Part shown: positions 40,474-51,200 of the stretch, piece by piece
How positions within the stretch are numbered: the stretch's first letter is position 1
Layout of the letters: each line of letters starts with the position of its first letter
Source of the DNA: Pseudomonas fluorescens
GTDB lineage: Bacteria; Pseudomonadota; Gammaproteobacteria; Pseudomonadales; Pseudomonadaceae
Reading direction: 5' to 3'
Length of the DNA stretch: 64,000 bases
NCBI RefSeq assembly: GCF_900215245.1
Contig: NZ_LT907842.1
Span: 2,790,001-2,854,000, forward strand
Translations under genes and position numbers: made by a program
The notes under the pieces: model-generated
Told to the model about the DNA's origin: nothing
What the model saw: the letters and a program-made list of their open reading frames with translations, nothing else
Databases searched by the model: none

Positions 40474-40896
40474 ATGCGTCATTACGAAATCATCTTTTTG
40501 GTCCACCCGGATCAAAGCGAGCAAGTCGGCGGCATGGTTGAGCGTTACACCAAGCTGATCGAAGAAGACGGCGGCAAAATCCACCGTCTGGAAGATTGGG
40601 GCCGTCGTCAACTGGCCTACGCAATCAACAATGTTCACAAGGCTCACTACGTGATGCTGAACGTTGAGTGCACTGGCAAGGCCCTGGCCGAGCTGGAAGA
40701 CAACTTCCGCTACAACGATGCAGTGATCCGTAACCTGGTCATCCGTCGCGAAGAAGCCGTTACCGGCCAATCCGAGATGCTCAAGGCTGAAGAAAACCGC
40801 AGTGAGCGCCGTGAGCGTCGCGACCGTCCTGAGCACGAAGGCGCCGAAAGCGCTGATAGTGATGACAGCGACAACAGCGATAACGCTGACGAGTAA
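40474..40896 (+). CDS. rpsF: 30S ribosomal protein S6
   Basis: 140 residues, beginning [19 protein letters not shown]; the RRM-like fold is clear. The C-terminal tail from about residue 110 is unusually acidic and Ser/Asn-rich ([16 protein letters not shown]). In pseudomonads S6 is the target of the glutamate ligase RimK, which extends the C terminus; here the last residue is Glu. First gene of the rpsF-rpsR-DUF2232-rplI cluster. AAGGAG precedes the start. Confidence 0.97.
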   Translation: MRHYEIIFLVHPDQSEQVGGMVERYTKLIEEDGGKIHRLEDWGRRQLAYAINNVHKAHYVMLNVECTGKALAELEDNFRYNDAVIRNLVIRREEAVTGQSEMLKAEENRSERRERRDRPEHEGAESADSDDSDNSDNADE

Positions 40897-40924
40897 TCCA
40901 CGGACCTTTTAAGGAGCCTATCAA

Positions 40925-41155
40925 ATGGCACGTTTCTTCCGTCGTCGTAAATTCTGCCGCTTCACCGCTGAAGACGTGAAAGAGATCGATTACAAAGATC
41001 TCAACACTCTGAAAGCTTACGTATCCGAGACCGGCAAAATCGTTCCAAGCCGTATCACCGGTACCAAAGCACGTTATCAGCGTCAGCTGGCCACCGCTAT
41101 CAAGCGCGCCCGCTTCCTGGCCCTGCTGGCCTACACCGACAGCCACGGCCGCTGA
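40925..41155 (+). CDS. rpsR: 30S ribosomal protein S18
   Basis: 76 residues, beginning [13 protein letters not shown], with the conserved [27 protein letters not shown] core. Partner of S6 on the 30S platform. 28 bases after rpsF with an AAGGAG site. Confidence 0.98.
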
Positions 41156-41191
41156 GACCGGGCAGTCGACAAGTAGTAAGGGATTGAATGC

Positions 41192-42085
41192 ATGCGCGCC
41201 TTAGCTGAGTTCATCATGCGCGGTCGCGTGCAGGCCACTCTGGTAGTGGCTGGATGTGCGGCATTGCCGTTGCTTTATTGGTTGGGTGCTGCCGCAGGTT
41301 GCCTAGTGCTGCTGCGGCGCGGTTTGAAGGACGCCCTTGGCGTCCTTGCCCTGGGATTGTTGCCGGCCTTGATCTGGTGGCTGCAATTTGGTGATCCGCG
41401 GGTACTTTTGGTACTGCTGGGGTCATCAAGCCTTGCGTTGGTTTTACGCGCAAGTGAGTCCTGGGTCCGTACGCTGCTGGTCAGCGTGGCATTGGGGTTG
41501 GTGTACTCAGTGATGCTTGGCGCGGCTTTCCGCCCGCAAATCGAGGCGCTGTCGCAGGAAATCGTCAAGATCCTGCCGATGGCCCTCGGGGATCTCTACC
41601 AGCAGTTGTCGGTAGATGAGCGAGCGCGGTTTGCGTCACTGATTGCCCCGGTCCTGACCGGCCTGATTGCGGCATTGTTGCAGGTCGTCAGCGTGCTGAG
41701 CCTGATTCTTGGGCGTTATTGGCAGGCGTTGTTGTACAACCCGGGTGGTTTTGGTCGCGAGTTTCGCAGTATCAGAATCCCTGCGGGGCCGGCGATGTTG
41801 CTGCTGGCGTGCATGGTTGTCGGGCCGAACTTCGGTCCACAGATGGCCTTGCTGGCGCCGATTTGCAGCGTACCGCTGGTGTTTGCCGGGCTGGCCCTGA
41901 TTCATGGGCTGGTTGCGCGAAAGCGTCTGGCCAAGTTTTGGCTGGTGGGGTTGTACGTAACGCTGTTGCTGTTCATGCAGCTGATCTATCCGTTACTCGT
42001 GGTTTTGGCCATTGTCGACGGCCTGATTGATTTTCGCGGTCGTCTGGCGTCGAAAGACGCCGATAACGCGAACGGTGAAGGTTAA
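41192..42085 (+). CDS. DUF2232 (YybS-like) membrane protein
   Basis: 297 residues and strongly hydrophobic with about eight membrane segments; function unknown. It always lies between rpsR and rplI in pseudomonads as I recall, and it is spaced as an operon member here (36 bases after rpsR, 18 before rplI). YybS/DUF2232 proteins are thought to be transporters or S-component-like proteins, but nothing in this sequence proves it. Confidence 0.8.
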   Translation: MRALAEFIMRGRVQATLVVAGCAALPLLYWLGAAAGCLVLLRRGLKDALGVLALGLLPALIWWLQFGDPRVLLVLLGSSSLALVLRASESWVRTLLVSVALGLVYSVMLGAAFRPQIEALSQEIVKILPMALGDLYQQLSVDERARFASLIAPVLTGLIAALLQVVSVLSLILGRYWQALLYNPGGFGREFRSIRIPAGPAMLLLACMVVGPNFGPQMALLAPICSVPLVFAGLALIHGLVARKRLAKFWLVGLYVTLLLFMQLIYPLLVVLAIVDGLIDFRGRLASKDADNANGEG

Positions 42086-42103
42086 AAGTTAGAGGATTTT
42101 CAC

Positions 42104-42550
42104 ATGCAACTGATCCTTCTGGAAAAAGTCGCCAACCTGGGCAACCTGGGCGACAAAGTGAACGTTAAGGCCGGCTACGGTCGTAACTACCTGCTGCCAT
42201 ACGGCAAAGCCACCGCTGCAACCGCTGCCAACCTGGCTGCGTTTGAAGAGCGTCGTGCTGAGCTGGAAAAAGCAGCAGCAGACAAAAAAGCTTCGGCCGA
42301 AACTCGCGCTGCCCAACTGGCTGAGCTGGAAGTGACTATCACTGCCACCGCCGGTGACGAAGGCAAGCTGTTCGGTTCGATCGGCACCCACGACATCGCT
42401 GATGCACTGACCGCCTCCGGCGTTGAAGTGCAGAAGAGCGAAGTTCGTCTGCCGAACGGCACCATCCGCAACGTAGGCGAATTCGACGTAGCCGTGCACC
42501 TGCACGCCGAAGTTGAAGCCACCGTACGCGTTGTCGTGGTAGCAGCTTAA
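42104..42550 (+). CDS. rplI: 50S ribosomal protein L9
   Basis: 148 residues. N-terminal rRNA-binding domain [36 protein letters not shown], long central helix (about 42-75, alanine- and charge-rich), and C-terminal domain ending [13 protein letters not shown]. Terminator hairpins follow. Confidence 0.98.
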   Translation: MQLILLEKVANLGNLGDKVNVKAGYGRNYLLPYGKATAATAANLAAFEERRAELEKAAADKKASAETRAAQLAELEVTITATAGDEGKLFGSIGTHDIADALTASGVEVQKSEVRLPNGTIRNVGEFDVAVHLHAEVEATVRVVVVAA

Positions 42551-42597
42551 GCAGCACCTAACTGACTGGCACCTCGCGTGTCAGCCAGTTAACATCG

Positions 42598-42630
42598 GGC
42601 ACGATCCTGTTTACAGGTCGTGCCTTTTGT
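42598..42630 (+). terminator. Intrinsic terminator after rplI
   Basis: GGCACGA...TCGTGCC stem with internal TCCTG/CAGG pairing, followed by TTTTGTTTTT. A second, imperfect hairpin (about 42560-42590) lies just before it. Confidence 0.85.
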
Positions 42631-42660
42631 TTTTCTACAACCCCCTAATTCCAAGTGGCC

Positions 42661-44058
42661 ATGAACGATATTTCAGCTCCTGAGCAATACGATCTGCAAA
42701 CCGCTGCCCTGAAGGTGCCGCCGCATTCCATCGAGGCCGAACAGGCCGTGCTCGGTGGCTTGATGCTGGATAACAACGCCTGGGAACGCGTGCTGGATCA
42801 AGTCTCGGACGGTGATTTCTATCGCCATGACCACCGCCTGATCTTCCGCGCCATCGCCAAGTTGGCCGACCAGAACTCGCCGATCGACGTGGTGACCCTG
42901 GCCGAGCAATTGGACAAGGAAGGCCAGACCTCCCAGGTCGGCGGTCTGGGCTACCTGGGTGAACTGGCGAAAAATACGCCGTCCGTCGCCAACATCAAGG
43001 CCTATGCCCAGATCGTTCGCGAGCGCGCCACCCTGCGCCAGTTGATCGGCATCAGCACCGAAATCGCCGACAGTGCCTTCAACCCCGAAGGCCGCACCGC
43101 CGCCGAGATCCTCGACGAAGCCGAACGCCAGATCTTCCAGATCGCCGAAGCGCGGCCGAAAACCGGTGGCCCGGTCAGCGTCAACGACCTGCTGACCAAG
43201 GCCATCGACCGCATCGACACGCTGTTCAACACCGACAACGCCATCACCGGGATTTCCACCGGTTACACCGACCTCGACGAGAAGACCAGCGGCCTGCAGC
43301 CGTCTGACCTGATCATCGTCGCCGGCCGTCCATCCATGGGTAAAACCACCTTTGCGATGAACCTGGTGGAAAACGCCGTGTTGCGCAGCGACAAGACCGT
43401 GCTGGTGTACTCCCTCGAGATGCCAGGCGAATCGCTGATCATGCGTATGCTCTCGTCCCTGGGCCGTATCGACCAGACCAAGGTCCGTGCCGGTCGCCTG
43501 GAAGACGACGACTGGCCGCGCCTGACCTCGGCGGTCAACCTGCTCAACGATCGCAAGTTGTTCATCGATGACACCGCCGGTATCAGCCCATCGGAGATGC
43601 GTGCGCGTACGCGCCGGCTGGTGCGTGAGCACGGCGACATCGCCCTGATCATGATCGACTACCTGCAGCTGATGCAGATCCCGGGTTCCAGCGGCGACAA
43701 CCGGACCAACGAGATTTCCGAGATTTCCCGGTCCCTCAAGGCCCTGGCCAAGGAGTTCAATTGCCCGGTGGTGGCACTGTCCCAGCTCAACCGTTCCCTG
43801 GAACAGCGCCCCAACAAGCGCCCGGTGAACTCCGACCTTCGGGAATCCGGAGCGATCGAGCAGGATGCTGACGTGATCATGTTTGTGTACCGGGACGAGG
43901 TGTACCACCCCGAGACTGAGCACAAAGGCATTGCCGAGATCATTATCGGTAAGCAGCGGAACGGCCCGATTGGCTTTATCCGCCTGGCGTTCATCGGTAA
44001 ATACACGCGCTTCGAAAACCTCGCGCCGGGTAGCTATAACTTCGACGACGACGAGTAG
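42661..44058 (+). CDS. dnaB: Replicative DNA helicase
   Basis: Hexameric replication-fork helicase. 465 residues from [20 protein letters not shown]; a GTG two codons upstream is an alternative start. N-terminal DnaG-interacting domain (about 20-130), linker helix, then the RecA-like domain with Walker [14 protein letters not shown] (about 220-232) and Walker [11 protein letters not shown]. No intein interrupts the P-loop. In P. aeruginosa alr follows dnaB as I recall; here the next gene is ygiQ-like. Confidence 0.97.
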   Translation: MNDISAPEQYDLQTAALKVPPHSIEAEQAVLGGLMLDNNAWERVLDQVSDGDFYRHDHRLIFRAIAKLADQNSPIDVVTLAEQLDKEGQTSQVGGLGYLGELAKNTPSVANIKAYAQIVRERATLRQLIGISTEIADSAFNPEGRTAAEILDEAERQIFQIAEARPKTGGPVSVNDLLTKAIDRIDTLFNTDNAITGISTGYTDLDEKTSGLQPSDLIIVAGRPSMGKTTFAMNLVENAVLRSDKTVLVYSLEMPGESLIMRMLSSLGRIDQTKVRAGRLEDDDWPRLTSAVNLLNDRKLFIDDTAGISPSEMRARTRRLVREHGDIALIMIDYLQLMQIPGSSGDNRTNEISEISRSLKALAKEFNCPVVALSQLNRSLEQRPNKRPVNSDLRESGAIEQDADVIMFVYRDEVYHPETEHKGIAEIIIGKQRNGPIGFIRLAFIGKYTRFENLAPGSYNFDDDE

Positions 44059-44171
44059 GTCTCAGCGCCTGTCAGGGCCTCAGCGCAATTCCGACCATTA
44101 CCGTCGGAATTGGTCAAAATTTGTGCTATATTCCGCGCCCGCGATTTTTCATCTCAACACCGGTCACCGTC

Positions 44172-46475
44172 ATGCAAACAGCCAAGCCGTTATTTGACTA
44201 TCCCAAGTACTGGGCCGAATGTTTCGGTCCTGCGCCATTCCTGCCGATGAGCAGGGAGGAGATGGATCAGCTTGGCTGGGATTCCTGCGACATCATCATC
44301 GTTACCGGTGATGCGTACGTGGATCACCCGTCGTTCGGCATGGCCATCATCGGCCGGCTGCTGGAGTCCCAGGGCTTTCGCGTCGGGATCATTGCCCAGC
44401 CGAACTGGCAGTCCAAAGACGACTTCATGAAGCTCGGCGAGCCGAACCTGTTCTTCGGCGTCGCGGCCGGCAACATGGACTCGATGATCAACCGCTACAC
44501 CGCCGACAAGAAAATCCGTTCCGACGACGCCTACACCCCAGGCGGCATGGCCGGCAAACGCCCGGATCGCGCGAGCCTGGTGTACAGCCAGCGCTGCAAA
44601 GAAGCCTACAAGAACGTGCCGATCGTGCTCGGTGGCATCGAAGCGTCCCTGCGCCGCATCGCCCACTACGACTACTGGCAGGACCGCGTGCGCAACTCGA
44701 TCCTGATCGACGCCACCGCCGATATCCTGCTGTACGGCAACGCCGAGCGGGCCATCGTCGAAGTCGCCCAGCGTTTGTCCTGGGGTCACAAGATCGAAGA
44801 CATCACCGACGTGCGCGGCACCGCGTTCATTCGTCGTGACACGCCGCAAGGTTGGTACGAAGTGGACTCCACGCGTATTGACCGCCCGGGCAAGATCGAC
44901 AAGATCATCAATCCGTATGTGAATACCCAGGACACCCAGGCCTGCGCCATCGAGCAAGAGAAAGGCCCGGTGGACGACCCGGAAGAAGCCAAGGTCGTAC
45001 AGATCCTGGCCAGCCCGCGCATGACCCGCGACAAGACCGTGATTCGACTGCCCTCGGTAGAAAAGGTCCGTGGCGACGCGGTGCTGTATGCCCACGCCAA
45101 CCGCGTATTGCACTTGGAAACCAACCCAGGCAACGCCCGCGCCCTCGTGCAGAAGCACGGTGAAGTGGATGTGTGGTTCAACCCGCCGCCCATTCCGATG
45201 ACCACCGAAGAAATGGACTACGTGTTTGGCATGCCTTACGCCCGTGTCCCGCACCCGGCGTACGGCAAGGAAAAGATTCCGGCCTACGACATGATCCGTT
45301 TTTCGGTGAACATCATGCGTGGCTGCTTCGGCGGCTGTACCTTCTGCTCCATCACCGAGCACGAAGGCCGCATCATCCAGAACCGTTCCGAAGAGTCGAT
45401 CATTCGCGAAATCGAAGAGATCCGCGACAAAGTGCCCGGCTTCACCGGCGTGATCTCCGACCTCGGCGGCCCGACCGCGAACATGTACCGCATCGCCTGC
45501 AAGAGCCCGGAAATCGAATCCGCGTGCCGTAAGCCTTCGTGTGTGTTCCCAGGCATCTGCCCGAACCTGAACACCGACCACTCGTCGCTGATTCAGCTGT
45601 ACCGCAGCGCCCGTGCGTTGCCGGGTGTGAAGAAGATTCTGATCGCTTCCGGCCTGCGCTATGACCTCGCGGTCGAGTCGCCGGAATACGTTAAAGAGCT
45701 GGTGACCCACCACGTGGGGGGTTACCTCAAGATCGCCCCGGAACATACCGAGGAAGGTCCGCTCAACCAGATGATGAAGCCGGGCATTGGCAGCTATGAC
45801 AAGTTCAAGCGCATGTTCGAGAAGTACACCAAGGAAGCGGGCAAGGAGCAGTACCTGATTCCTTACTTCATCGCCGCCCACCCGGGCACCACTGATGAAG
45901 ACATGATGAACCTGGCCCTGTGGCTCAAGGGTAACGGCTTCCGCGCCGACCAGGTGCAGGCGTTCTACCCGTCGCCGATGGCCACCGCCACCGCGATGTA
46001 CCACTCGGGCAAGAACCCGCTGCGTAAGGTCACCTACAAGAGCGACGCGGTGACCATCGTCAAGAGCGAAGAGCAGCGCCGTCTGCACAAGGCCTTCTTG
46101 CGCTACCACGACCCGAAAGGCTGGCCGATGCTGCGTGAAGCATTGACCCGCATGGGCCGTGCCGACCTGATCGGGCCGGGTAAAGACCAGTTGATTCCGC
46201 TGCACCAGCCGGCCACCGACAGCTACCAAAGCGCCCGTCGCAAGAACTCGACGCCGGCCGGCAGCCATAAGGTTGCCAAGGAAACCACCACCAAGATCCT
46301 CACCCAGCACACCGGTCTGCCGCCGCGTGGCAGTGATGGCAGCAACCCGTGGGACAAGCGCGAACAAGCCAAGGCTGCGGCCATGGCGCGTAACAAGCAG
46401 GCTGCCAAGGAGCGCGCGGATGCGGCGAAGGGCAAAGGCGGCAAGCCTGCGCGCAAGCCGGTGGTGCCGCGTTGA
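44172..46475 (+). CDS. YgiQ family radical SAM protein
   Basis: 767 residues from [19 protein letters not shown]. The N-terminal region ([26 protein letters not shown]) is a B12-binding-like/UPF0313 domain. The radical SAM cluster ligands are Cys385, Cys389 and Cys392 in [13 protein letters not shown] basic C-terminal tail of about 120 residues ([24 protein letters not shown]) follows. The reaction is not known for this family. Alone, between dnaB and a strong terminator. Confidence 0.92.
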   Translation: MQTAKPLFDYPKYWAECFGPAPFLPMSREEMDQLGWDSCDIIIVTGDAYVDHPSFGMAIIGRLLESQGFRVGIIAQPNWQSKDDFMKLGEPNLFFGVAAGNMDSMINRYTADKKIRSDDAYTPGGMAGKRPDRASLVYSQRCKEAYKNVPIVLGGIEASLRRIAHYDYWQDRVRNSILIDATADILLYGNAERAIVEVAQRLSWGHKIEDITDVRGTAFIRRDTPQGWYEVDSTRIDRPGKIDKIINPYVNTQDTQACAIEQEKGPVDDPEEAKVVQILASPRMTRDKTVIRLPSVEKVRGDAVLYAHANRVLHLETNPGNARALVQKHGEVDVWFNPPPIPMTTEEMDYVFGMPYARVPHPAYGKEKIPAYDMIRFSVNIMRGCFGGCTFCSITEHEGRIIQNRSEESIIREIEEIRDKVPGFTGVISDLGGPTANMYRIACKSPEIESACRKPSCVFPGICPNLNTDHSSLIQLYRSARALPGVKKILIASGLRYDLAVESPEYVKELVTHHVGGYLKIAPEHTEEGPLNQMMKPGIGSYDKFKRMFEKYTKEAGKEQYLIPYFIAAHPGTTDEDMMNLALWLKGNGFRADQVQAFYPSPMATATAMYHSGKNPLRKVTYKSDAVTIVKSEEQRRLHKAFLRYHDPKGWPMLREALTRMGRADLIGPGKDQLIPLHQPATDSYQSARRKNSTPAGSHKVAKETTTKILTQHTGLPPRGSDGSNPWDKREQAKAAAMARNKQAAKERADAAKGKGGKPARKPVVPR

Positions 46476-46492
46476 TCGCAGCCTGAATATGC

Positions 46493-46519
46493 AAAACGCC
46501 AGCCTCGTGCTGGCGTTTT
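46493..46519 (+). terminator. Intrinsic terminator after the YgiQ-like gene
   Basis: AAAACGCCAGC-CTCGT-GCTGGCGTTTT, perfect 11-base arms. Confidence 0.93.
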
Positions 46520-46571
46520 GCTTTCTAGCGGGTGGGTAGACCGTTTGTTAAGGTGATGGTCATTAGATCGC

Positions 46572-46639
46572 CATCGCAGGCAAGCCAGCTCCCACAGTTG
46601 GAACGCGTTCCCTTGTGGGAGCCGGGCTTGCCCGCGATG
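46572..46639. repeat. REPIN, GCTTGCCTGCGA type, compact
   Basis: CATCGCAGGCAAGCCAGCTC and an inverted partner (GAGCCGGGCTTGCCCGCGATG) are separated by about 25 bases. It ends 40 bases before the start of the unknown gene pair. Confidence 0.88.
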
Positions 46640-46679
46640 AGGCCTGCCAGGCCATCATCACCTTCAAGGAAGAACTCTC

Positions 46680-47603
46680 ATGAGCAACCCCCTGCTCAGT
46701 ATCGGCATGGATTCCAACCGCTCCCAGTTCATGGCGCGCCAGCGCATCGAAAGCCAGATCAACCTGCCACGGCTGTTTGCGGCCATCGATGCAGACCCCA
46801 GCATCGTCGGCGCGGGCGTTGTGTACATTGACGCCGACTTCAACGTCATCACGCTGCGCGAATTTCAGCCCATCTGCAGCATTGCACCTAAACGTTTGAT
46901 TTTGCGTGAAGCGCAGAAGTACATAGCCCCGGCGCAGTTTGCGCAACAGGTCCAGGACAATCCCCGCGAATCGCGCCTGGTGGGAGAGGCGGTCAACACG
47001 TCTCTGTCCTGCGCGGGCGCGGTCATAGGTTGGATCGTGGTGCTCAGCGGCACCGTCGCTGTACCGTTCACGGCGGGTGCCAGCAGCGTGATTACGGCCA
47101 TCGGTTATACCGCTGCCACGGCCAGCACGCTGCAGTGTTTTGCCAGTGGCTATCGCGTCAGCAATGAGCTCAGTGACCCCTCCAAAAATGACAAGCTCGA
47201 CAGCTCGGAATGGTATCAGTACACGATGATCGCGCTGGATGCTGCCTCGTTGGTCGGGGTCGGTGCATCGACGCTGACCACGATTAAGCTGGTGCGGCTG
47301 AATCAGGCCACCACCGGCAAAAGCGTGCGGGAGGTGCTGCGAGGATTGACCCGGCAAGAGCGCGCCAAGCTGACGAAGGAGCTGCTCAGCATTCAGGACC
47401 CACGTATGAGCGCCAAAATGCTCAAGTTGAAGCAACTGTCTGGCGAGGCGACCAAGCGTTTCGCCCCCGCCCAGGTCAAGCATGCGACGGTGACCCAGAT
47501 ACAGGATGCCCTGGGCGCGGCGATCGGTTTTACCGGCAGTGCAATCTCGGGGAACGTACGCACCGTTGCCGTGGGGCTGTATGAGGAAATGAGCAATGAA
47601 TGA
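46680..47603 (+). CDS. Hypothetical protein with central hydrophobic, glycine-rich segments
   Basis: 307 residues; I do not recognise a characterised family. AAGGAAG precedes the ATG. There is no signal peptide. A soluble N-terminal part (1-105) is followed by a hydrophobic hairpin-like block (about 107-157, rich in Gly, Ala, Ser), an amphipathic stretch, another hydrophobic segment (183-204), a Lys/Arg/Leu-rich helical part (215-285) and a final Gly/Ala-rich segment. Such a layout occurs in membrane-inserting toxins and their carriers, but no catalytic or delivery motif is visible. It overlaps the next gene by eight bases, so the two are co-expressed. Similar proteins may be mislabelled 'NAD synthetase' in databases; nothing in the sequence supports that. 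Confidence 0.7.
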   Translation: MSNPLLSIGMDSNRSQFMARQRIESQINLPRLFAAIDADPSIVGAGVVYIDADFNVITLREFQPICSIAPKRLILREAQKYIAPAQFAQQVQDNPRESRLVGEAVNTSLSCAGAVIGWIVVLSGTVAVPFTAGASSVITAIGYTAATASTLQCFASGYRVSNELSDPSKNDKLDSSEWYQYTMIALDAASLVGVGASTLTTIKLVRLNQATTGKSVREVLRGLTRQERAKLTKELLSIQDPRMSAKMLKLKQLSGEATKRFAPAQVKHATVTQIQDALGAAIGFTGSAISGNVRTVAVGLYEEMSNE

Positions 47604-48045
47604 GCTACCCGGTATTCGCAGTTTTCTGGCGCACTATTTTCCGGTCTTCATGGGCGCAATTTTCGCGGCGGTGTTCAGCCTGGTGTTTGCGGTGCCGCTG
47701 ATTTTCGACAGTTATTTCCCGCGCTTGTCGATCGACGACAACCTCAAGTATTCCTTCCTGGGTGGCCTCGCGCTGACGTGGGGGATTGTGCAGTGCAACT
47801 TCATGATCGCGCGCGGGCGGCCGCAGTGGGTATGGCCGCTGGTGATGCTGCTTGCACTCTGCGTTCTGGCAGTGCTGCCTACCCTCGCCTTCGGTCCGCA
47901 TCCGCTGTCCTATGGTTTGAGCCTGCTGTTCCCGCTGCTGGGATTGCTGCTGCTCAACAGCAAGCGTCATCGCGAGATGCGCCAGAAACTGGTCGAAGTG
48001 AGGCGGCTGCGCCAGGCCATGCTCGCAACGCACAAAGCACGCTAG
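47596..48045 (+). CDS. Hypothetical four-helix membrane protein
   Basis: 149 residues with four membrane segments (about 13-38, 53-72, 79-98, 104-122) and a highly basic cytoplasmic tail (NSKRHREMRQKLVEVRRLRQ). Not recognised. The start lies inside the end of the previous gene, so translation is probably coupled. Small polytopic proteins coupled to a membrane-active partner are often immunity or chaperone proteins; this is only a suggestion. Confidence 0.68.
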   Translation: MNELPGIRSFLAHYFPVFMGAIFAAVFSLVFAVPLIFDSYFPRLSIDDNLKYSFLGGLALTWGIVQCNFMIARGRPQWVWPLVMLLALCVLAVLPTLAFGPHPLSYGLSLLFPLLGLLLLNSKRHREMRQKLVEVRRLRQAMLATHKAR

Positions 48046-48168
48046 CTGGGTAGATTCACCACCCTGCGCCACAAATATGTGCAGCACTTGCACCACGGCA
48101 CCGGTGATGGCGCCGTTTTGGTGCTCTACTGCACGGGGTCTAACGAGAAAGCGCAATGACGGCTGCTC

Positions 48169-48184
48169 TGGCATAAGTCTTGCG
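48169..48184 (+). promoter_or_regulatory. Sigma-54 promoter of the transglutaminase/ATP-grasp operon
   Basis: TGGCATAAGTCTTGCG matches TGGCAYRNNNNTTGCW at every constrained position but the last, with the invariant GG-N10-GC spacing. It predicts a start near 48195, about 27 bases before the GTG of the first gene. Several GCAC/GTGC elements lie at 48079-48134, where an enhancer-binding protein would sit. Confidence 0.75.
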
Positions 48185-48221
48185 CACGTTGTGTCCATGC
48201 CCTGGCTCGCAGGAGGCCGCC

Positions 48222-51200
48222 GTGTCGATTCATGTCGCGTTGCACCACGTTACGCATTACCGCTATGACCGCGCTGTCGAACTCGGCCCACAGATCGTGC
48301 GCTTGCGCCCGGCAGCCCATAGCCGCACGCGGATTTTGTCCTACGCATTGAAAGTGCTGCCCGAGCAGCACTTCATCAATTGGCAGCAGGACCCGCAAGG
48401 TAACTACCTGGCGCGTCTGGTGTTTCCGGAAAAGACGGACGAACTGCGCATCGAAGTCGACTTGGTCGCCGAGATGGCGGTGTTCAACCCGTTCGATTTT
48501 TTCCTTGAGCCCTACGCCGAAAAAATCCCCTTCAGCTACGCCGCTGATGAGCAGCGAGAGCTGGCGCCGTACCTGGAAACCCTGCCGCTGACGCCGAAGT
48601 TTGCCGCCTACCTGGCGGGCATCGACCGCACGCCGCTGCCGGCCGTGGACTTCCTGGTGGGGCTGAACCAGCGCCTGGCGGCCGATATTGGCTACTTGAT
48701 CCGCATGGAGCCGGGCGTGCAAACCCCGGAGTTCACCCTCGAAAACGCCTCCGGCTCCTGCCGCGATTCGGCCTGGCTGCTGGTGCAATTGCTGCGCAAC
48801 CTGGGGTTGGCGGCGCGCTTTGTGTCGGGCTACTTGATCCAACTGACCGCCGACGTCAAAGCCCTCGACGGCCCGTCCGGCACCGACGTGGACTTCACCG
48901 ACCTGCATGCCTGGTGCGAAGTGTATTTGCCCGGCGCCGGCTGGATCGGCCTGGACGCTACCTCAGGGTTATTCGCCGGTGAAGGTCATATCCCGTTGGC
49001 CTGTAGCCCTGATCCATCGTCTGCCGCACCGATCAGTGGGCTGGTGGAACCGTGCGAGTGCGAATTTACCCACGAAATGTCGGTGGAGCGCATTTGGGAA
49101 GCGCCTCGGGTTACCAAGCCCTACACCGAAGAACAATGGCTAGCGATCCAGGCACTCGGCCGGCAGATCGATGGCGACCTGCTCAAGGACGATGTACGCC
49201 TGACCATGGGCGGCGAGCCGACCTTCGTCTCCATCGACGACCCCGACGGCGCCGAGTGGAACACCGCCGCCCTCGGGCCGGACAAACGTCGGCTGTCCGC
49301 CGAGCTGTTCCAGCGCATGCGTCAGCACTATGCGCCCAAGGGCCTGGTGCACTTTGGACAGGGCAAGTGGTACCCCGGCGAGCAGTTGCCGCGCTGGTCG
49401 CTCAACTGCTATTGGCGGCGCGACGGCGTGCCGATCTGGCACAACAGCGCGCTGATTGCCGATGAGCAAGCAGATTACGGCGCCGATGGGGTGATGGCCG
49501 GGCGTTTCCTGGCCAGTGTCGCCGAACGCCTCAAACTGCCGGCGCGCTTTGTATTCCCGGCCTTCGAAGACAATTTCTATTACCTGTGGCGCGAAGGTGC
49601 ACTGCCGCAGAACGTCACCGCCCAGGACCCGCGTTTGAGCGACGACCTGGAGCGCGAGCGCCTGCGCAAAGTGTTCAGCCAGGGCCTGGACAAAGTCATC
49701 GGCCACGTGCTGCCGCTGGCGCGCACGGCGGCCAATGATCGCTGGCAGAGTGGGCGCTGGTACCTGCGCGACAATCACTGCCGCCTGGTGCCGGGCGACT
49801 CGCCACTGGGCTATCGCTTGCCGTTGGCCTCGCAACCGTGGGTGACGGCGGCGGAGTATCCGTTCGTGCATCCGACTGACCCGAACCAGGACCAACCGGA
49901 GCTGCCGAGCAGCGCGCAATTGCAAAGCCATGGCGAACCGGCTGCCAGCGATGAGCGCGTGCCGAAAGTCGATGAGTCCGCCGACTGGCTGACCCGCACC
50001 GCCTTGTGCGCCGAAGCGCGGGACGGGCGCCTGTATTTGTTTATGCCGCCGCTGGAGCGCGTCGAGGATTATCTGGAACTGGTGGCCGCCATTGAGGCCA
50101 CCGCCGAGGAGCTGCACTGCCCGGTATTGCTGGAAGGCTACGAGCCGCCGTTCGACACGCGTTTGAGTAACTTCCGGGTTACGCCGGACCCTGGGGTGAT
50201 TGAGGTTAACGTGCAGCCGTCCGCCACCTGGGACGAGTTGGTGGAGCGCACGGAATTCCTTTACGAAGAAGCACGGCAAACCCGTCTCACCACTGAAAAG
50301 TTCATGATCGACGGCCGTCACACGGGCACCGGCGGCGGCAACCACTTTGTGCTGGGCGGCGCGACGCCCAAGGACTCACCGTTCTTGCGTCGCCCCAATT
50401 TGCTGCGCAGTTTGATCAGCTACTGGCATAACCACCCATCGCTGTCGTACCTGTTCTCCGGGCTGTTTATCGGCCCGACATCTCAGGCGCCTCGGGTGGA
50501 TGAAGCGCGTAACGACGCGTTGTACGAGCTGGAAATCGCCTTCGCTCAAATGCCTGCCGTCGGCGAAGAATGCCCGCCATGGCAGGTGGACCGCCTGCTG
50601 CGCAACCTGCTGATCGACGTGACGGGCAACACCCACCGCGCCGAGTTCTGCATCGACAAACTCTACTCACCCGACGGCGCCACTGGGCGCCTGGGCCTGC
50701 TGGAACTGCGCGCCTTTGAAATGCCGCCCCATGCGCGCATGAGCCTGACCCAGCAATTGCTGCTGCGGGCGTTGGTCGCACGCTTCTGGCGTGAGCCGTA
50801 TGCGCCGCCGAAACTGGCGCGCTGGGGCACGGAGTTGCATGACCGCTTCTTGCTGCCGCATTTTATCGAGCAGGATTTTGCCGACGTGATTGTCGAGCTG
50901 AATGCCGCCGGTTACCCACTACGGGCCGAATGGTTTGCCGCGCATCTGGAGTTCCGTTTCCCCAAGGTGGGCGACTATGCCGTCAGCGGCATCGAACTGG
51001 AACTGCGCCAGGCGCTGGAGCCTTGGCACGTGCTCGGCGAGGAGGGCGCAGTGGGCGGCACGGTGCGCTATGTGGATTCCTCCCTGGAGCGCTTGCAGGT
51101 GAAGTTGAGCGGGCTGGCGCCGCAGCGCTATCTGCTGACCTGCAACGGCATACCGGTGCCGCTGCAACCGACGGGACGCGTCGGTGAATTCGTGGCCGGC

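Noticed and set aside
46680..47603. Labelling the 307-residue unknown protein as NAD synthetase because nadE lies nearby
   Set aside because: It has no PP-loop (SGGxDS) or any NadE motif, and the real nadE is at 56252-57079.
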